DNA of 57,757 nucleotides from Solirubrobacterales bacterium (GTDB lineage Bacteria > Actinomycetota > Thermoleophilia > Solirubrobacterales > Solirubrobacteraceae). The stretch covers positions 1 through 57,757 of the forward strand of contig JAFAYV010000039.1 of NCBI GenBank assembly GCA_019240115.1, written 5' to 3'. Both the position numbers and the translations under genes were made by a program. Shown in pieces: positions 1-7,486 of the stretch (the stretch's first letter is position 1; every line of letters begins with the position of its first letter). Below the pieces are notes generated by a model. It worked only from the letters and a program-made list of their open reading frames with translations, was not told where the DNA came from and did not search any database.

Positions 1-740
1 CGCGCCGCGGCGACGTCCGCGATCGCGGTGGCCTGCGGGACGCCGATGCCGAGTACCCCGCGGGTGGTGCAGATCGCGCCCGGGCCCACGCCGACCAGCA
101 CGCCGGCCGCACCGGTCCGCATCAGGTGAAGGCCGGTGTGGTAGGAGGCGCAGCCGCCCACGATCACCGGCGTGGGCGACAGCTCGCGGATGAACTCCTT
201 GAGATTCAGCGGCGGCCGGTTCTGGTCCTGGGACACGTGCTCGGCCGACACCACCGTCCCCTGGATCACCAGGATGTCGAGACCCGCCTCCAGCGCCACC
301 TCACAGTGCTTGCGCACCTTCTGCGGCGTCAGCGAGGCGGCCGCCACCACGCCCTGATCCTTGATCTCCTTGATCCGGCGCGCGATCAGCTCAGGCTTGA
401 TCGGCTCGCGGTAGATGTCCTGCATCTCGCGGGTGGCGATGTCGGGCGAGAAGCTCGCGATCCGCTCCAGCTGGGTGTCGGCATCTTCGTAGCGGCAGTA
501 GATGCCCTCGAGGTTGAGCACCGCGAGACCCCCCAGCCGCCCGATCAGCCCCGCCGTCTCGGGCGAGACGACGCCGTCGAGCGCGGCCGCCAGCAGCGGC
601 AGCTCGAAGCGGTACGGGCCGAGCGTCCACGAGATGTCGACGTCGTCGGGGTCACGCGTGCGGCGGGACGGGACGATCGCGATGTCGTCGAACCCGTACG
701 CCCGGCGCGCCTTCTTGCCACGGCCGATCTCTACTTCCAT
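1..740 (-). CDS. guaB3: GuaB3-family IMP dehydrogenase-related protein (C-terminus beyond left edge)
   Basis: This TIM-barrel oxidoreductase is related to IMP/GMP metabolism enzymes; only the first ~246 residues are in the window. The start is ATG at 740 (MEVEIGRGKKARRAYGFDDI), with no coding potential upstream. The barrel sequence contains LDGVVSP (the usual MD-containing loop), VIQGTVVSAEH and the catalytic-loop signature GPGAICTTRGVLGIG, with the loop cysteine codon at 69-71. No CBS domains interrupt the barrel, as expected for the short actinobacterial GuaB3 type rather than GuaB2. A TAGGCT hexamer ends 6 nt before the ATG and there is no Shine-Dalgarno sequence, so the transcript is probably leaderless. 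The family is certain; the exact reaction of GuaB3 proteins was long uncertain, so the substrate is left open. Confidence 0.9.
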   Translation of the reverse strand, partial: MEVEIGRGKKARRAYGFDDIAIVPSRRTRDPDDVDISWTLGPYRFELPLLAAALDGVVSPETAGLIGRLGGLAVLNLEGIYCRYEDADTQLERIASFSPDIATREMQDIYREPIKPELIARRIKEIKDQGVVAAASLTPQKVRKHCEVALEAGLDILVIQGTVVSAEHVSQDQNRPPLNLKEFIRELSPTPVIVGGCASYHTGLHLMRTGAAGVLVGVGPGAICTTRGVLGIGVPQATAIADVAAA

Positions 741-746
741 GGGCGC

Positions 747-752
747 AGCCTA
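747..752 (-). promoter_or_regulatory. -10-like TAGGCT of guaB3
   Basis: TAGGCT lies exactly 6 nt before the ATG of the guaB3-like gene, with no purine-rich ribosome site between. It is one of a series of TANNNT boxes at the same distance from start codons in this window. Confidence 0.5.
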
Positions 753-884
753 GACCGGGGGACGGACGGCTGAAGGACGGCGACCATGGGGGACATCGGG
801 GCGCCGACATTAGCAGCGGCGCCCGGCCCGCCGGACGCATGGGCTTCCCGGTGATGCGGCGCCCGGCGGCGCTCCGCGCGCGGC

Positions 885-1844
885 TTATCCGACGACGCCG
901 CCGGCGTGCAGCGACTCGGATTCCACGACGCCGAGCAGCCGGTCGACCTGGGCGAGATCGAGGATGCCGGCGCCGAAGTGATGGGTCGACTCGGCGCCGC
1001 AGGCGACGCCGAAGCGCAGGCAGTCGATCGGCGGCTGACCCGCGTAGCGCGCCGACACGTAGCCGGCGAGGAACGCGTCGCCGGAGCCGACCGCCGAGCG
1101 CGCCTCCTGCTCCTCGACGCGCACTCGGTAGATCGCCCGGGCGCCGCCCTCGAGGATGTGCGCGTAGCAGCCGTCCGAGACGGTCATGATCGCCTCGCGC
1201 GCGCCGCGGCGGACCATCTCGACGACCGCGTTGGCGTGGTCGCCGTCGTCGTTGAACTCCTGGCCGACGAGCTCCTCGGCCTCGAGCTCGTTCGGCGAGA
1301 CGAGATCGGGCTCGGCGCGCATCGCCAGCCGCAAGGGCTCGCCGTCGGAGTCGATCATCGTCGTGACCCCGAGCCGGCCGACCTCGCGGATGAGGTCGCT
1401 GTACACGGCGTGGTCGACGCCCCGGGGCAGGCTGCCCGCGAACACGCAGATGCTGGCGCCCCGCGCCAGGTAGAGGAGCTTCTCGCGGAGCAGCTCAAGC
1501 TCCTGGGCCGAGACCGCGGGTCCGCGCTCGTTGATCTCGGTCTGCAGCCCCGTCGTGGGGTCGAGCACGGCCGTGTTGGTCCGCGACTCGTCGTCGATGC
1601 GCACGAAGTCGTTCAGGATCGACTCGTCGGTGAGCGCTTCGACGATGCGGGTGCCGGTCGCGCCGCCGGCGAACCCGGTGGCGATCACCGGCTGCCCGAG
1701 CCGCTTGATCGCGCGCGCGATGTTGACGCCCTTGCCGCCGGGCATCGTCGTCTGGTCCACCGTCCGGTGGCGCCGGCCCGGGGTGAAGCTCGGCACCTCG
1801 AGCGTCTTGTCCATCGCCGAGTTGAGCGTGACCGTGATGATCAT
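885..1844 (-). CDS. PfkB-family hexose kinase (1-phosphofructokinase-like)
   Basis: This is a 319-residue cytosolic sugar kinase of the ribokinase/PfkB fold, closest by motif to 1-phosphofructokinase/tagatose-6-phosphate kinase. It would transfer phosphate from ATP to a phosphorylated hexose. The substrate-side motif MPGGKGVNIARAIKRLG lies at residues 34-50. The second PfkB signature is AVGSGDAFLAGY at 251-262, with Asp256 as the expected catalytic base. The N-terminus MIITVTLNSAMDKTLEV is typical. The ATG overlaps the stop of the upstream carboxypeptidase gene in an ATGA arrangement (1841-1844), so translation is probably coupled. It is the last gene of the pyrF-LysM-dacA-pfkB run. The exact sugar phosphate cannot be decided from sequence alone. 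Confidence 0.88.
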   Translation of the reverse strand: MIITVTLNSAMDKTLEVPSFTPGRRHRTVDQTTMPGGKGVNIARAIKRLGQPVIATGFAGGATGTRIVEALTDESILNDFVRIDDESRTNTAVLDPTTGLQTEINERGPAVSAQELELLREKLLYLARGASICVFAGSLPRGVDHAVYSDLIREVGRLGVTTMIDSDGEPLRLAMRAEPDLVSPNELEAEELVGQEFNDDGDHANAVVEMVRRGAREAIMTVSDGCYAHILEGGARAIYRVRVEEQEARSAVGSGDAFLAGYVSARYAGQPPIDCLRFGVACGAESTHHFGAGILDLAQVDRLLGVVESESLHAGGVVG

Positions 1845-3085
1845 GCCGCCTCCAGTTTGCCGCGTTGCGGCTCGCGCCGACGCCGGCGCGCCAGCCCGGC
1901 AAGCGCGAGGAGCGCTGCCGTGAGCACCCCGATCACGACGATCGAGACCGGGCGCGTGATCAGACGCACCGCCACGGTGAGCCCGCTGACGGCGGGCAGC
2001 GCCCGGGCGAGCACGAGCGGGACGCGCGCGAGGACGCGACCGCCGACGAGCACGACGGCGGCCCCGACGACCGCCTGACCGGGCAGCGGGCCCCTCAGCT
2101 GGCGCGGGACCTCGACGCGCACCTGGACCGAGGCGCTGCGCGCGACGATCCGGTGAAAGCCGCGTGCGGCGCGTACGACGGCGCGCTTGCCGGAGCTGTC
2201 GGCGATCGCGGGCCGGGCCATCAGCTGACCACGCCGCACCGGCGTGACCGGTGCAAAGGCCCCGAATCCGTAGTTGAGCAGCGCCAGCGTGTCGGCGTCG
2301 CGGGCCGCCTCGCTGTCGGTGCCGAGCACCGCGCTGATCAGCCTCATGCCGTCTCTGTGCCCGGCCGCGACCAGAACGTAACCGGCGGCCGCGGTGTGGC
2401 CGGTCTTGACCCCGTCGATCCACCGATAGCGGGCGACGAGGTCGTTGCGGTTGACGACGTGGCGGACCGGACCCGTGGTCAGGTCGGCGGTCGTCAGCGC
2501 GACGACGCGAGCGAGGAACGGCGAGTGCGTCAGGTCGTACTGGGCGAGGTGGGCGAGGTCTCGCGCGCTCGAGTGGTTGCCCGGCGTGTCGACGCCGATC
2601 GGCGTCGAGTAGTGCGTGTCGCGCAGGTGCAGCCGGCGCGCCTGCGCGTTCATCATCCCGACGAAGCGCGCCACCGAGTGGTGCCCGACGTTGTAGGCGA
2701 GGTCCTCGGCCGCGTCGTCGGCGCTCGGGAGCATGAGCGCGATCAGCAGGTCGTGCACGCTCATCCGCTCCCCGGGCGCAAGGCCGATCTGCGAGTCGGC
2801 GGCCGCCGCGCGATAGTCGGGACTCGTGAACACCGTGGAGAGGCGACGGATGTGCTGGAGCACGACCAGCGCCGTCATCAGCTTCGTCGTCGAGGCGATC
2901 GCCAGCCGGCGGCCGGCGGCGACCGCGTCGAGCGTCTGCCCGGTGTCGGGCGCGTAGAGGATGGCGGCGGAGACCGAGAGGCGCGGCGGTGACGTCGCCT
3001 GAGCCGCGCATGCGCCGCACAGCGTCATCGCGAGACAGAGGATCACCGTTGCCAGCCGGCGCCGGGGGGCCGAGCCGATCACCAT
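1841..3085 (-). CDS. D-alanyl-D-alanine carboxypeptidase (serine-type, PBP5/DacA family)
   Basis: This 414-residue exported enzyme should trim the terminal D-Ala from peptidoglycan stem peptides. A hydrophobic signal segment (about residues 11-30) precedes the catalytic domain. SxxK is STTK at 65-68 and the KTG triad is DGVKTGH with Lys227. The middle motif reads SAD (121-123) where the family usually has SGN or SAN, so the asparagine is replaced by aspartate. A hydrophobic stretch near residues 370-395 followed by an Arg-rich tail suggests C-terminal membrane anchoring. ATG 3085 overlaps the stop of the frameshifted LysM gene upstream, and the 3' end overlaps the PfkB gene by four bases. The whole row is therefore likely one transcript. 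The family is confident; activity depends on the altered motif. Confidence 0.87.
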   Translation of the reverse strand: MVIGSAPRRRLATVILCLAMTLCGACAAQATSPPRLSVSAAILYAPDTGQTLDAVAAGRRLAIASTTKLMTALVVLQHIRRLSTVFTSPDYRAAAADSQIGLAPGERMSVHDLLIALMLPSADDAAEDLAYNVGHHSVARFVGMMNAQARRLHLRDTHYSTPIGVDTPGNHSSARDLAHLAQYDLTHSPFLARVVALTTADLTTGPVRHVVNRNDLVARYRWIDGVKTGHTAAAGYVLVAAGHRDGMRLISAVLGTDSEAARDADTLALLNYGFGAFAPVTPVRRGQLMARPAIADSSGKRAVVRAARGFHRIVARSASVQVRVEVPRQLRGPLPGQAVVGAAVVLVGGRVLARVPLVLARALPAVSGLTVAVRLITRPVSIVVIGVLTAALLALAGLARRRRREPQRGKLEAA

Positions 3086-3277
3086 CGCAGCCGCAGCCGC
3101 AGCCGCTGTCCGGCCTGCGGGCCGTCGGGCGGCGTCACGGCCGACGGTTGCAGCGTCGTCGGACGCGCGAGCGGCACACCGATCTTCCGCGCGATGGAGC
3201 CGAGCGCGTCCCCGGGCGCCACGACGTAGGGCGCGCCGGTCGTGCCACGGCCAGCGTGGCGAGGTCGTCACGCTCAC
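3079..3277 (-). pseudogene. Small LysM-domain gene with a frameshift
   Basis: Between pyrF and the carboxypeptidase lies a ~66-codon gene whose two halves are in different frames. A GTG at 3277 overlaps the pyrF stop (GTGA) and begins VSVTTSPRWPWHDRR. The other half, one frame away, reads YVVAPGDALGSIARKIGVP, a clear LysM peptidoglycan-binding signature. It continues to AGQRLRLRLRW and a TGA at 3079-3081 that overlaps the next ATG. The LysM frame has no ATG, GTG, CTG or TTG before the domain and is closed upstream by a stop. One extra base in the run around 3228-3236 would restore a single 65-codon gene. It could be a real pseudogene or a sequencing/assembly error; no obvious slippery site is present. 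Confidence 0.6.
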
Positions 3278-4155
3278 GCGTACCGCTCCCACACGAGCTC
3301 GCGCAGCCGCCGGGCACTCGCCGCGGCGCTGCGCGCGGGGTCGCCGCCGTCCCGCTCGTGCGCGTCGGCGATCGTCCGCGAGGCGGAGACGAGGCCGCCG
3401 GCCGGCCCGGGCGCGAACGCTGCCTCCAGGCCCTCGCCGCTCGCCCCCTGGGCGCCGATGCCGGGCAGCAGCATGACCGCCGCGGGCATCGCCGCGCGCA
3501 GGCGCGCGAGGTGGCCGGCGGCGGTGGCGCCGACCACGGCGCCGACGTCGGCCAGCCCGCGAGCGCCGATCGCCGGGCGCCCGAGCTCGGCGACGATCCG
3601 CGCGACGGCGTCGCTCACCGACTCGCCGTCGGCGAGCTCGCGGTCCTGGAGGTCGGCGGCCCCGGGATTCGAGGTCCGCGTCAGCACGAATAAACCGGCT
3701 CCCGTTGCGCGCGCCGCCTCCACGAACGGCGCGAGCGAGTCGCGGCCGAGCAGGGGGTTGACGGTGAGCGCATCGGCGCCGAGCCCCTCGACGTCCCCGA
3801 ACGGCGTCGGCGTGCCGCGCAGGAACGCACGAGCGTAAGCGGCCGCCGAGATGTCGATATCGCCCCGCTTGGCATCCGCGATCACGACCAGACCGCGCCG
3901 TGCGGCGTCGGCGACGACCTCGGCGAGCGCGCTCCAGCCGGGGGCGCCGAGCTGCTCGAAGCACGCGACCTGCGGCTTGACCGCCACGCATTCCGATCCG
4001 GCAGCCTCGAGCAGCAGTCGACAGTGCGCGGACACCGCGCGTCCCGCGCGCTCGGCGACCGTCCCGCGCGCCTGCACCATCGCAAGCGCCCGCGGCCACA
4101 GGCGCATGGGGTCGGGATCGATCCCCAGGACGATCTGCGAGCGGCGCTCGGCCAC
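3274..4155 (-). CDS. pyrF: Orotidine 5'-phosphate decarboxylase, type 2
   Basis: The enzyme catalyses the last step of de novo UMP synthesis, decarboxylating OMP. The 293-residue product has the type 2 layout: IVLGIDPDP near the N-terminus, ECVAVKPQVACFE, the catalytic DAKRGDI segment and ALTVNPLLG. The first usable start is GTG at 4155. The frame remains open upstream and reads FGDRLVERVAERRSQ, which matches the usual start of the family (F.DRL...V.ERGSQ). No ATG, GTG or TTG lies there, so the true initiation site is unsettled. Its stop overlaps the start of the LysM gene by four bases. It lies 98 bp downstream of the HU gene, so HU and pyrF may share a transcript. Confidence 0.92.
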   Translation of the reverse strand: MAERRSQIVLGIDPDPMRLWPRALAMVQARGTVAERAGRAVSAHCRLLLEAAGSECVAVKPQVACFEQLGAPGWSALAEVVADAARRGLVVIADAKRGDIDISAAAYARAFLRGTPTPFGDVEGLGADALTVNPLLGRDSLAPFVEAARATGAGLFVLTRTSNPGAADLQDRELADGESVSDAVARIVAELGRPAIGARGLADVGAVVGATAAGHLARLRAAMPAAVMLLPGIGAQGASGEGLEAAFAPGPAGGLVSASRTIADAHERDGGDPARSAAASARRLRELVWERYA

Positions 4156-4253
4156 CCGCTCGACCAGGCGATCGCCGAAGCCTCGGCGATCGCCGCTCTC
4201 GGCGTCCGCGGCGCCGCGGGGGGCGGGATCGACGTCCGGCGGTGAGCCGGGAC

Positions 4254-4526
4254 CTATCTCACGGCCTTCTTCAGCGACGCGCCAGCCGTGAACTTCGGAA
4301 CCTTGGAGGCGGCGATCTGGATCTTCTCCCCGGTGGAGGGGTTGCGACCCTCACGCGCGCTGCGCTCCGAGACGCTGAACTTGCCGAAGCCAGAGAAGGT
4401 CACGTCGCTGCCCCGCCTCAGCGCGCCCTCGATCGTCTCCAGCATCGCATCGACCGCGTCGCCCGCATCCTTCTTGGTGAGCCCGGCGCGATCCGCGACC
4501 TGGTCTACGAATTCGGATTTTGTCAC
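4254..4526 (-). CDS. HU-family nucleoid DNA-binding protein
   Basis: This 90-residue histone-like protein bends and compacts DNA as a dimer. It shows the whole family pattern: TKSEFVDQVADRAGL at the N-terminus, then GSDVTFSGFGKFSV, and the DNA-arm signature with REGRNPSTGEKI followed by ASKVPKFTAG. There is no Lys/Ala-rich C-terminal tail of the mycobacterial HupB kind. The start is GTG at 4526, chosen because a near-perfect AAGGAGGAG ribosome site lies 3 nt upstream of it. This is one of the few genes here with such a strong Shine-Dalgarno sequence. Long forms beginning further upstream have no support. Confidence 0.95.
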   Translation of the reverse strand: MTKSEFVDQVADRAGLTKKDAGDAVDAMLETIEGALRRGSDVTFSGFGKFSVSERSAREGRNPSTGEKIQIAASKVPKFTAGASLKKAVR

Positions 4527-4529
4527 TTG

Positions 4530-4538
4530 CTCCTCCTT
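4530..4538 (-). promoter_or_regulatory. Strong ribosome binding site of the HU gene
   Basis: AAGGAGGAG lies just before the GTG start and fixes the start of the HU gene. It contrasts with most neighbouring genes, which lack a recognisable site. Confidence 0.8.
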
Positions 4539-4779
4539 CAAAGGTCGGAAGTGGTTCAAAGTAACACCCATCAGGGACGGCCCCTTCCGTCCGACGGGTG
4601 CCGTCCATTCTCGCCCTGGGCCTGGCCGCCGATGCGCTCGCTCGCCCGAGATATCCGGAATTTGCGGTAATCCTCGCGATCCCGCGAACCCGGTCTCGCT
4701 CGTTCGCCGCGCAGCGGGGCGATCGGCCGCACGATCGCACGCGGGTCCCCCATCCTCGGCGGCGGCGAGAATAGGCGCC

Positions 4780-4920
4780 GTGAACCTCCGCCGGATCGCC
4801 TGGTCGGTGACGGTGCTCGTCTGCGTGGTCACCGCCGCCATCCTCCTGTTGGAGGGCTACTACGGGTACGCCGGCGTCACCTTCGCGGTCGCCCTCTCGG
4901 CCGCGATCAACATCCCCTGA
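4780..4920 (+). CDS. Small two-helix membrane protein
   Basis: A 46-residue reading frame begins with GTG (VNLRRIAWSVTVLVCVVTA) and consists almost wholly of two hydrophobic helices joined by a short EGYYGYAG turn. The positive residues at the N-terminus suggest an inside start. No family is recognised. It stands alone between the HU promoter region and the rdgB gene. The regular codon usage (G or C in nearly all third positions) and the clean helix pattern are the evidence that it is a gene. No good ribosome site precedes it. Confidence 0.55.
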   Translation: MNLRRIAWSVTVLVCVVTAAILLLEGYYGYAGVTFAVALSAAINIP

Positions 4921-5040
4921 CCGGCGGGCCGGATGAGACCGTAACCGAGGCGCTGCGCCGCGGAGATGCACGAGCGCCCGCGGTCGGGTCGCCGACGGCG
5001 CCCGGGCGTCGGGTCGCCGGATGCGCCGCGCGACGAGTGC

Positions 5041-5643
5041 CTACGCCCGACCGGCGGCAAGCCACGCGAGCAGCGCCCGGGCGGCCGCGCCGCGGTGGCT
5101 GACCGCGTCCTTGGCGGCGTCGTCGAGCTCGGCCATGGTGCGTCCCCGCACGTCCCCGTCGACGAGGAACGCCGGGTCGTAGCCGAAGCCGCCGTTCCCG
5201 CGCCGCTGCGCGGCGAGCCGGCCGCTGCACTCGCCCGCGAACAGCCGCACCTCGTCGGCGTCGGGATCGACGTAGGCGAGCACGCAGACGTAGCGCAGCC
5301 GGCTACCGGCGGGGGCCTCGCGCATCAGCTTGGCGAGGTTCTCCTCGTCGCCGGCGTGCTCGCCGGCGAACCGAGCCGAGCGGACCCCCGGGCGGCCACC
5401 GAGCGCGGCCGCCTCGATCCCCGAGTCGTCGGCGATCGCGGCCCGGCCCGTCGCCTCAGCCGCCGAGCGCGCCTTGGGCAGCGCGTTCTCGGCGAAGGTG
5501 CTCCCGACCTCGGGCGGCAGGCGGACCGGCTCGGGCAGTGGGTCCACGGCGATCCCGGCGGGGGCCAGCAGGCGCGTGAACTCCCGCAGCTTGTGCCCGT
5601 TGCGGGTCGCCAGCAGCAGACGCTCGGGCTCGGCCATGGTCAC
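5041..5643 (-). CDS. rdgB: XTP/dITP diphosphatase (RdgB/HAM1 family)
   Basis: This cytosolic housecleaning enzyme hydrolyses non-canonical purine triphosphates (dITP, XTP) and so protects DNA from their incorporation. The 200-residue product starts with LLLATRNGHKLREF, the substrate-binding S/T-x-N-x-x-K motif of the family. It contains TFAENALPKARSAAE, the metal-binding ADDSGIE near residue 73, FGYDPAF and the terminal SHRGAAARALL. GTG 5643 and an ATG two codons later (5637) are both possible starts. It is the last gene of a murI-rph-rdgB row, a common actinobacterial order, and is separated from rph by 90 bp of GC-rich imperfect repeats. Confidence 0.93.
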   Translation of the reverse strand: MTMAEPERLLLATRNGHKLREFTRLLAPAGIAVDPLPEPVRLPPEVGSTFAENALPKARSAAEATGRAAIADDSGIEAAALGGRPGVRSARFAGEHAGDEENLAKLMREAPAGSRLRYVCVLAYVDPDADEVRLFAGECSGRLAAQRRGNGGFGYDPAFLVDGDVRGRTMAELDDAAKDAVSHRGAAARALLAWLAAGRA

Positions 5644-5733
5644 GCGGTCGCGACCCGGTGAGCGCGGGTCGCGCCGGCGCGGGCGCCGGTCACGCGGGCG
5701 AGACCGGGTGGGCGCGGGTCGCGCGGGCGCCGA

Positions 5734-6561
5734 TCACGCGGCGGCCACGGTCGCGTCCTGCAGGGCGCGCAGCGACTCGATGCCCGACGCCGCGAGCACG
5801 AGCAGGTCGTCGAGATGCGCGCGCGAGAGCGGGGTGCGCTCGGCGGTCGCCTGGACCTCGACGAGCCCGCCATCGCCGGTCATGACGACGTTGGCGTCGA
5901 CCTCGGCGCTCGAGTCCTCGGAATAGTCGAGATCGAGCAGCGGCACGCCGTCGACGATGCCGGCCGATACCGCCGCGACCGCCCCGGTCACCGGCGCTCG
6001 CGCGAGCGCGCCCTCGGACACGAGGCGCGCGCAGGCGAGCTGCAGGGCCACCATGCCGCCGGTGATCGACGCGCACCGGGTGCCGCCGTCGGCTTGCAGG
6101 ACGTCGCAGTCGATGTAGATCGTCCGCTCGCCGAGCGCCCCGAAGTCGACGACGCCGCGCAGCGAGCGCCCGATCAGCCGCTGGATCTCCACCGAGCGCC
6201 CGTCGGGGCGCCCTCGGGTGCCGTCGCGCGGTTTGCGAGCAGCGGTCGACGCGGGAAGCATCCCGTACTCCGCGGTGACCCAGCCGCGGCCCGAGCGCGC
6301 CAGCCACCGCGGCACGCCGTCCTGGACCGACGCGGTGCAGATGACGCGCGTCTCGCCCATCGAGATGAGCGCCGAACCGGTCGCGGTGCGCACGTACCCG
6401 GCCTCGATCGTCGCCGGGCGCAGGTCGGCGGCTCCGCGGCCATCGGCGCGAGCCGGGCCCGCGCCGCCCCCGTCCGCAAGCCCGCCGCTGCCCGCGCCGC
6501 CCCCGTCCGCGAGCCCGCCGCCGCCCGGGTCCGCGAGCCCGCCGCCGCGCGCGACGCTCAT
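5734..6561 (-). CDS. rph: Ribonuclease PH with a Gly/Ala-rich N-terminal extension
   Basis: Phosphorolytic 3'-5' exoribonuclease that trims tRNA 3' ends. The catalytic core has the family features: RADGRGAADLRP, ISMGETRVICTASV, GRGWVTAEYGMLP, GRSLRGVVD, DVLQADGGTRCASITGG and LDLDYSEDSSAEVDANVV. The protein has 275 residues. About 37 residues of low-complexity sequence (repeats of GGLADGGGAG) precede the point where RNase PH normally starts. ATG 6561 was chosen because it overlaps the murI stop in an ATGA. No other start codon is obvious before the core, which would explain retention of the extension. It is coupled to murI upstream. Confidence 0.93.
   Translation of the reverse strand: MSVARGGGLADPGGGGLADGGGAGSGGLADGGGAGPARADGRGAADLRPATIEAGYVRTATGSALISMGETRVICTASVQDGVPRWLARSGRGWVTAEYGMLPASTAARKPRDGTRGRPDGRSVEIQRLIGRSLRGVVDFGALGERTIYIDCDVLQADGGTRCASITGGMVALQLACARLVSEGALARAPVTGAVAAVSAGIVDGVPLLDLDYSEDSSAEVDANVVMTGDGGLVEVQATAERTPLSRAHLDDLLVLAASGIESLRALQDATVAAA
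6458..6547 (-). repeat. 33-bp tandem repeat inside rph
   Basis: Two nearly identical 33-bp units (6458-6490 and 6491-6523) and a partial third (6524-6547) encode the Gly/Ala/Asp-rich N-terminal extension of RNase PH. Thirty-three is a multiple of three, so copy-number change keeps the frame. Confidence 0.8.
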
Positions 6562-7418
6562 GCGGCCCGCTCGCCCGCCGCATCGGCGCCGTCGCCGAGG
6601 CGCACGCGCGCCACCTCGCCGAGCGGCATCTGCAGAAAGCGCGTCGCCAGCCCCGCGAACGCCCCGACCTCGCCCGTGCACTGAAAGCGGTAGCTGCCCT
6701 CGCGCTCACCCGCGTCCTCGCGCAGTAGCCCGCGCGCGCTGAGCGCCCGCTCGACGCTGCGCGCCACGCCGGCGCCCGAGGTCACGAGCGCCACCCCGCG
6801 GCCGAGCATCCGCTGCAGCAGCGGCGCGACGAGCGGATAATGGGTGCAGCCGAGGATGACGGTGTCGACCTTGGCGGCCCGCAACGGCGCGCAGTACCCG
6901 CGTACGGTCCGCACGACCGCCTCGTCGAACGGGAAGCCGCCCTGGATGATCGGGGCCAGGTCCGGGCAGGCGACCGACTCGAGCTGGACGTGGGCGTCGG
7001 CGCGGGCCACCGCGCGGTCGTACGCGCCGCTGGCCACCGTCGCCGGCGTCGCGAGCAGCCCGATGCGCCCGCTACGGCTGCCGGCGACCGCCAGCTGCGT
7101 CGCCGGAGCCACCACCCCGATGACGTCGACGCCGGCGCCGGAGGCCGCCAGCCAGTCCTGCAGCGCCCCGAGCGCTGCCGAGCTCGCGGCGTTGCACGCG
7201 ACGACGAGCAGCTTCGTGCCCGCGGCGATCAGGTGCTCGGCGATCTCGATCGCGAACCGCTCGAGCTCGGCGTGGCTCCGCTCGCCGTAGGGAAACCGGG
7301 CGGTGTCGCCGAGGTACAGGTAGTCCTCGGCGGGCAGGGATACGAGCAGCTCGTGCAGCACGGTCAGGCCCCCGACCCCGGAGTCGAACACCGCCACGGG
7401 CAGCTCGGCGCGGATCAC
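6558..7418 (-). CDS. murI: Glutamate racemase
   Basis: Cytosolic, cofactor-independent racemase that supplies D-glutamate for peptidoglycan. The 286-residue product opens with VAVFDSGVGGLTVLHEL and has both catalytic cysteines: Cys74 in VVACNAASS and Cys190 in LGCTHYPL. YLGDTARFPYGERS is also typical. The start is taken as GTG 7418, directly before the conserved N-terminus; longer versions would add unrelated Arg-rich sequence. Its stop overlaps the ATG of rph. The gene is divergent from a glycosyltransferase across a 68-bp gap that must hold both promoters. Confidence 0.95.
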   Translation of the reverse strand: MIRAELPVAVFDSGVGGLTVLHELLVSLPAEDYLYLGDTARFPYGERSHAELERFAIEIAEHLIAAGTKLLVVACNAASSAALGALQDWLAASGAGVDVIGVVAPATQLAVAGSRSGRIGLLATPATVASGAYDRAVARADAHVQLESVACPDLAPIIQGGFPFDEAVVRTVRGYCAPLRAAKVDTVILGCTHYPLVAPLLQRMLGRGVALVTSGAGVARSVERALSARGLLREDAGEREGSYRFQCTGEVGAFAGLATRFLQMPLGEVARVRLGDGADAAGERAA

Positions 7419-7471
7419 GCGTCCATGGTGGCAGAGGCGGCGGCCGCCACGGGCGAGGCGATCGGCGCCGT

Positions 7472-7477
7472 TACATT
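7472..7477 (+). promoter_or_regulatory. -10-like TACATT of the glycosyltransferase gene
   Basis: TACATT ends 9 nt before the GTG start at 7487, and no ribosome site is visible. This fits the leaderless pattern seen elsewhere in the window. Confidence 0.4.
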
Positions 7478-7486
7478 GCGCCACCC

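Noticed and set aside
3220-3240. Programmed frameshift in the LysM gene
   Set aside because: No slippery heptamer, no downstream pseudoknot signal and no rare-codon or stop cue at the shift point were seen; decay or a sequence error is simpler.
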